A program made the translations under genes and the position numbers. 39,906 bases of DNA from Oscillospiraceae bacterium (GTDB lineage: Bacteria; Bacillota; Clostridia; Oscillospirales; Oscillospiraceae), in assembly GCA_017632035.1 (NCBI GenBank), contig JAGBSG010000033.1, forward strand, positions 1 through 39,906. Reading direction: 5' to 3'. Under the pieces are notes generated by a model. That model was given only the letters and a program-made list of their open reading frames with translations, did no database searches and was not told the DNA's origin. Shown piece after piece: positions 37,990-39,906 of this stretch. Position 1 is the first letter of the stretch; each line of letters opens with the position of its first letter.

Positions 37990-38331
37990 TCAGACCAGCT
38001 CGATCACTGCCATCTCAGCAGCATCGCCGCGGCGGGGACCGGTACGGGTCACTCTGGTGTAGCCGCCATTACGCTCGGCATACTTGGGAGCGATCTCCTT
38101 GAACAGCTTGTTTGCAACAGCTTCCTTGGTGATAAAGGACAGAGCTCTGCGATAAGCTGCCAGGTTACCCTTCTTACCCAGGGTGATCATCTTCTCAACC
38201 ACAGGCTGGACTTCCTTAGCGCGGTAGAAAGTAGTCTCGATCTTGCCGTTCTCCAGCAGATCGGTCACCTGCTGACGCAGCAGGGCCTTTCTCTGAGCGC
38301 TGGTCTTGCCCAGTTTACGAGTACCAAACAT
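37990..38331 (-). CDS. rplQ: Ribosomal protein L17 (bL17)
   Basis: This 113-residue protein has the L17 pattern ([56 protein letters not shown], in parts). It is a structural protein of the large ribosomal subunit near the peptide exit. AAGGAGG precedes ATG 38331. It is the last gene of the alpha operon after rpoA, with normal length and a terminator after it. Confidence 0.97.
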   Translation of the reverse strand: MFGTRKLGKTSAQRKALLRQQVTDLLENGKIETTFYRAKEVQPVVEKMITLGKKGNLAAYRRALSFITKEAVANKLFKEIAPKYAERNGGYTRVTRTGPRRGDAAEMAVIELV

Positions 38332-38368
38332 GAACGTTTCCTCCTTTTATAAAGGTTGACACTAACTA

Positions 38369-39328
38369 TCAGTTGTTGCTGCCAGAATCTTCGCTGGCCA
38401 GGGACAGGCCCATCATCTCCAGCTTCTTCTGAACCTCATCCAGGGACTTCTTACCCATATTACGAACCTTCATCATATCCTCACCGGTCTTATTGATCAG
38501 ATCGGCAACGGTGTTGATGTTGGCGCGCTTCAGGCAGTTGAAGCTCCGGACAGACAGATCCAGCTCATCAATGGTCATGGCAAGCTTGGTATCCGGGCGG
38601 TCAGAGGTCTTCTCAACAACGGTAGAACCGGCGCTGACAGCGTCAGACAGGTTGGTAAATACCGTCAGGTGATCGGACAGGATCTTAGCACCCAGGGAAA
38701 CAGCATCCTTGGCACAGATGGTGGAATCAGTCCAGACCTCAAGGGTCAGCTTGTCGAAGTCGGTCTTGTCGCCGACACGACAGGGCTCCACCGTATAATT
38801 CACCTTTTGCACAGGGGAATAGATGGAGTCAATGGGAATCACACCGATAGCAGTCTGCGCAGTCTTGTTCCGGTCAGAAGGAACATAACCGCGGCCCTGA
38901 GACAGAGTGATCTCCATATTAAATGTGGCATCTTGGCCCAGAGTGCAGATGTGCAGCTCGGGGTTCAGGATCTCGACCTCGCCATCGGCCTTGATATCGC
39001 CGGCAGTGACTTCACAGGGACCAACCGCGTCGATATAAACAGTCTTAACGCCCTGGCTGTGCAGCTTCATGATCATCCGCTTCACGTTCAAAACGATCTC
39101 GGTGACATCCTCCTTCACGCCGGGGATGGTAGAGAACTCATGCAGGACACCGGCAATCTTCACAGAAGTTGCTGCGTATCCGGGCAGGCTGGACAGCAGG
39201 ATGCGGCGCAGGGAGTTACCCAGGGTCATGCCGTATCCGCGCTCCAAAGGTTCTACTACATACTTACCGTAAGAGGGATCCTCTACTGAATCCATGCAGG
39301 TAATGCGAGGCTTTTCAATTTCTACCAT
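38369..39328 (-). CDS. rpoA: RNA polymerase alpha subunit
   Basis: This 319-residue protein has the N-terminal assembly domain ([20 protein letters not shown] in part, [14 protein letters not shown]). A linker leads to the C-terminal domain (about 250-310: [31 protein letters not shown]) that binds UP elements and activators. AGAAGGAGGG precedes the ATG. It lies between rpsD and rplQ, the standard Firmicutes order, and anchors the window in the core chromosome. Confidence 0.98.
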   Translation of the reverse strand: MVEIEKPRITCMDSVEDPSYGKYVVEPLERGYGMTLGNSLRRILLSSLPGYAATSVKIAGVLHEFSTIPGVKEDVTEIVLNVKRMIMKLHSQGVKTVYIDAVGPCEVTAGDIKADGEVEILNPELHICTLGQDATFNMEITLSQGRGYVPSDRNKTAQTAIGVIPIDSIYSPVQKVNYTVEPCRVGDKTDFDKLTLEVWTDSTICAKDAVSLGAKILSDHLTVFTNLSDAVSAGSTVVEKTSDRPDTKLAMTIDELDLSVRSFNCLKRANINTVADLINKTGEDMMKVRNMGKKSLDEVQKKLEMMGLSLASEDSGSNN

Positions 39329-39402
39329 GAATCATACCCTCCTTCTCATATGTGGGGCGTATACGCCCCACGAATCATACACGCGAACAAACAGGGGGTC
39401 AA

Positions 39403-39906
39403 TTACTTGGAGTACAACTCGACGATCAGGTGCACTGCGATCTCGAAGTCGATATCTGCCATAGTGGGCATTGCAATGACCTTACCGGTGAGGGTATTCT
39501 TGTCACGATCCAGCCACTTGGGAGCAGCAACAAAGGTGTCGGCTTCCTTCAGAGCCTTGAAGAAGGCATTGGAAACGCTCTTCTCGGAAACAGCGATCAC
39601 ATCGCCAGCCTTGATCAGGTAGCTGGGGATGTTCACGCGGTTGCCGTTAACAGTGAAATGACCATGGTTCACCAGTTGGCGAGCCTGGCGGCGGGAGTTA
39701 GCAAAGCCCAGACGATATACTACGTTGTCCAGACGACGCTCGACATAGCTCATCAGCACCTCACCGGTGTTGCCGCCTGCACGAGCAGCCTTATCGTAGT
39801 AATTCCGGAACTGCTTCTCCTGGATGCCGTAAACAAACTTGACCTTCTGCTTCTCAGTCAGCTGAGTAGCATACTCGGACTTCTTAGCTCTTCTCTGGCC
39901 GCCGGG
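39403..39906 (-). CDS. rpsD: Ribosomal protein S4 (uS4), 5' end outside the window
   Basis: The frame is open to the right edge and encodes the last 167 residues: KVKFVYGIQEKQFRNYYDKA, in part, then the S4 RNA-binding domain (RRLDNVVYRLGFANSRRQAR, VNHGHFTVNG in parts) and YLIKAGDVI. S4 starts small-subunit assembly and in many bacteria represses its operon. The N-terminal 30 or so residues lie beyond position 39906. Confidence 0.97.
   Translation of the reverse strand, partial: PGGQRRAKKSEYATQLTEKQKVKFVYGIQEKQFRNYYDKAARAGGNTGEVLMSYVERRLDNVVYRLGFANSRRQARQLVNHGHFTVNGNRVNIPSYLIKAGDVIAVSEKSVSNAFFKALKEADTFVAAPKWLDRDKNTLTGKVIAMPTMADIDFEIAVHLIVELYSK

Overview
The window looks like a chromosome segment from a gut Clostridia bacterium (Oscillospiraceae or Ruminococcaceae-like). 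The signs are the Firmicutes ribosomal order rpsD-rpoA-rplQ on the minus strand (right edge), bile-acid genes, InlB-type B-repeats in a giant surface protein and moderate G+C. Species cannot be fixed from sequence alone.

The layout is set by a tRNA-Thr(GGT) gene (37762-37837, minus) whose 3'-terminal 45 bp occur three times in identical form: inside the tRNA (37762-37806), at 27836-27880 and at 1864-1908. They bound two elements in tandem. Element B (27836-37806, about 10 kb) carries a tyrosine integrase, divergent CI-like and Cro-like repressors, a RepA-like ATPase, phage minor-capsid-like genes, a sigma-70 factor and a Fic-fold protein. It resembles a phage satellite or small mobilizable island. 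Element A (1864-27880, about 26 kb) has the same borders and its own subterminal arm-type repeats, but no integrase or transfer gene. It therefore looks like a cis-mobilizable cargo island.

Element A cargo, left to right: a bile-acid module (7-alpha-hydroxysteroid dehydrogenase plus a BaiG-like transporter broken by one in-frame TAA); small orphan genes; a HipBA-like toxin-antitoxin pair; a 7TM sensor kinase and a response regulator with a SARP-like output domain; then a long plus-strand block. That block encodes a receiver with Glu at the phosphorylation site, a 2509-aa von Willebrand A surface protein, an 83-aa four-Cys peptide that looks like a RiPP precursor, an HPr-kinase-like ATPase, a radical SAM/SPASM enzyme, a membrane-anchored protein, a PqqD-like carrier, and a polysaccharide-type tyrosine-phosphorylation module. 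The last is split: one protein has the tyrosine-rich tail but a broken Walker A, the other an intact Walker A but no tail, with a CpsB-type phosphatase and an Ig-like membrane protein between them. A convergent ABC exporter closes the island. My reading is one regulated surface or peptide system combining adhesin, modified peptide and envelope polysaccharide control. The linkage is inferred from gene order and overlapping start/stop codons.

Element B also encodes two paralogous structured RNAs (about 28325-28386 and 30050-30242), each starting directly downstream of its own sigma-A promoter. Their stems keep pairing despite base changes. I do not recognise the family. Left of element A lie an IS3-like transposase tail, a GNAT acetyltransferase and a DUF2500-like membrane protein.
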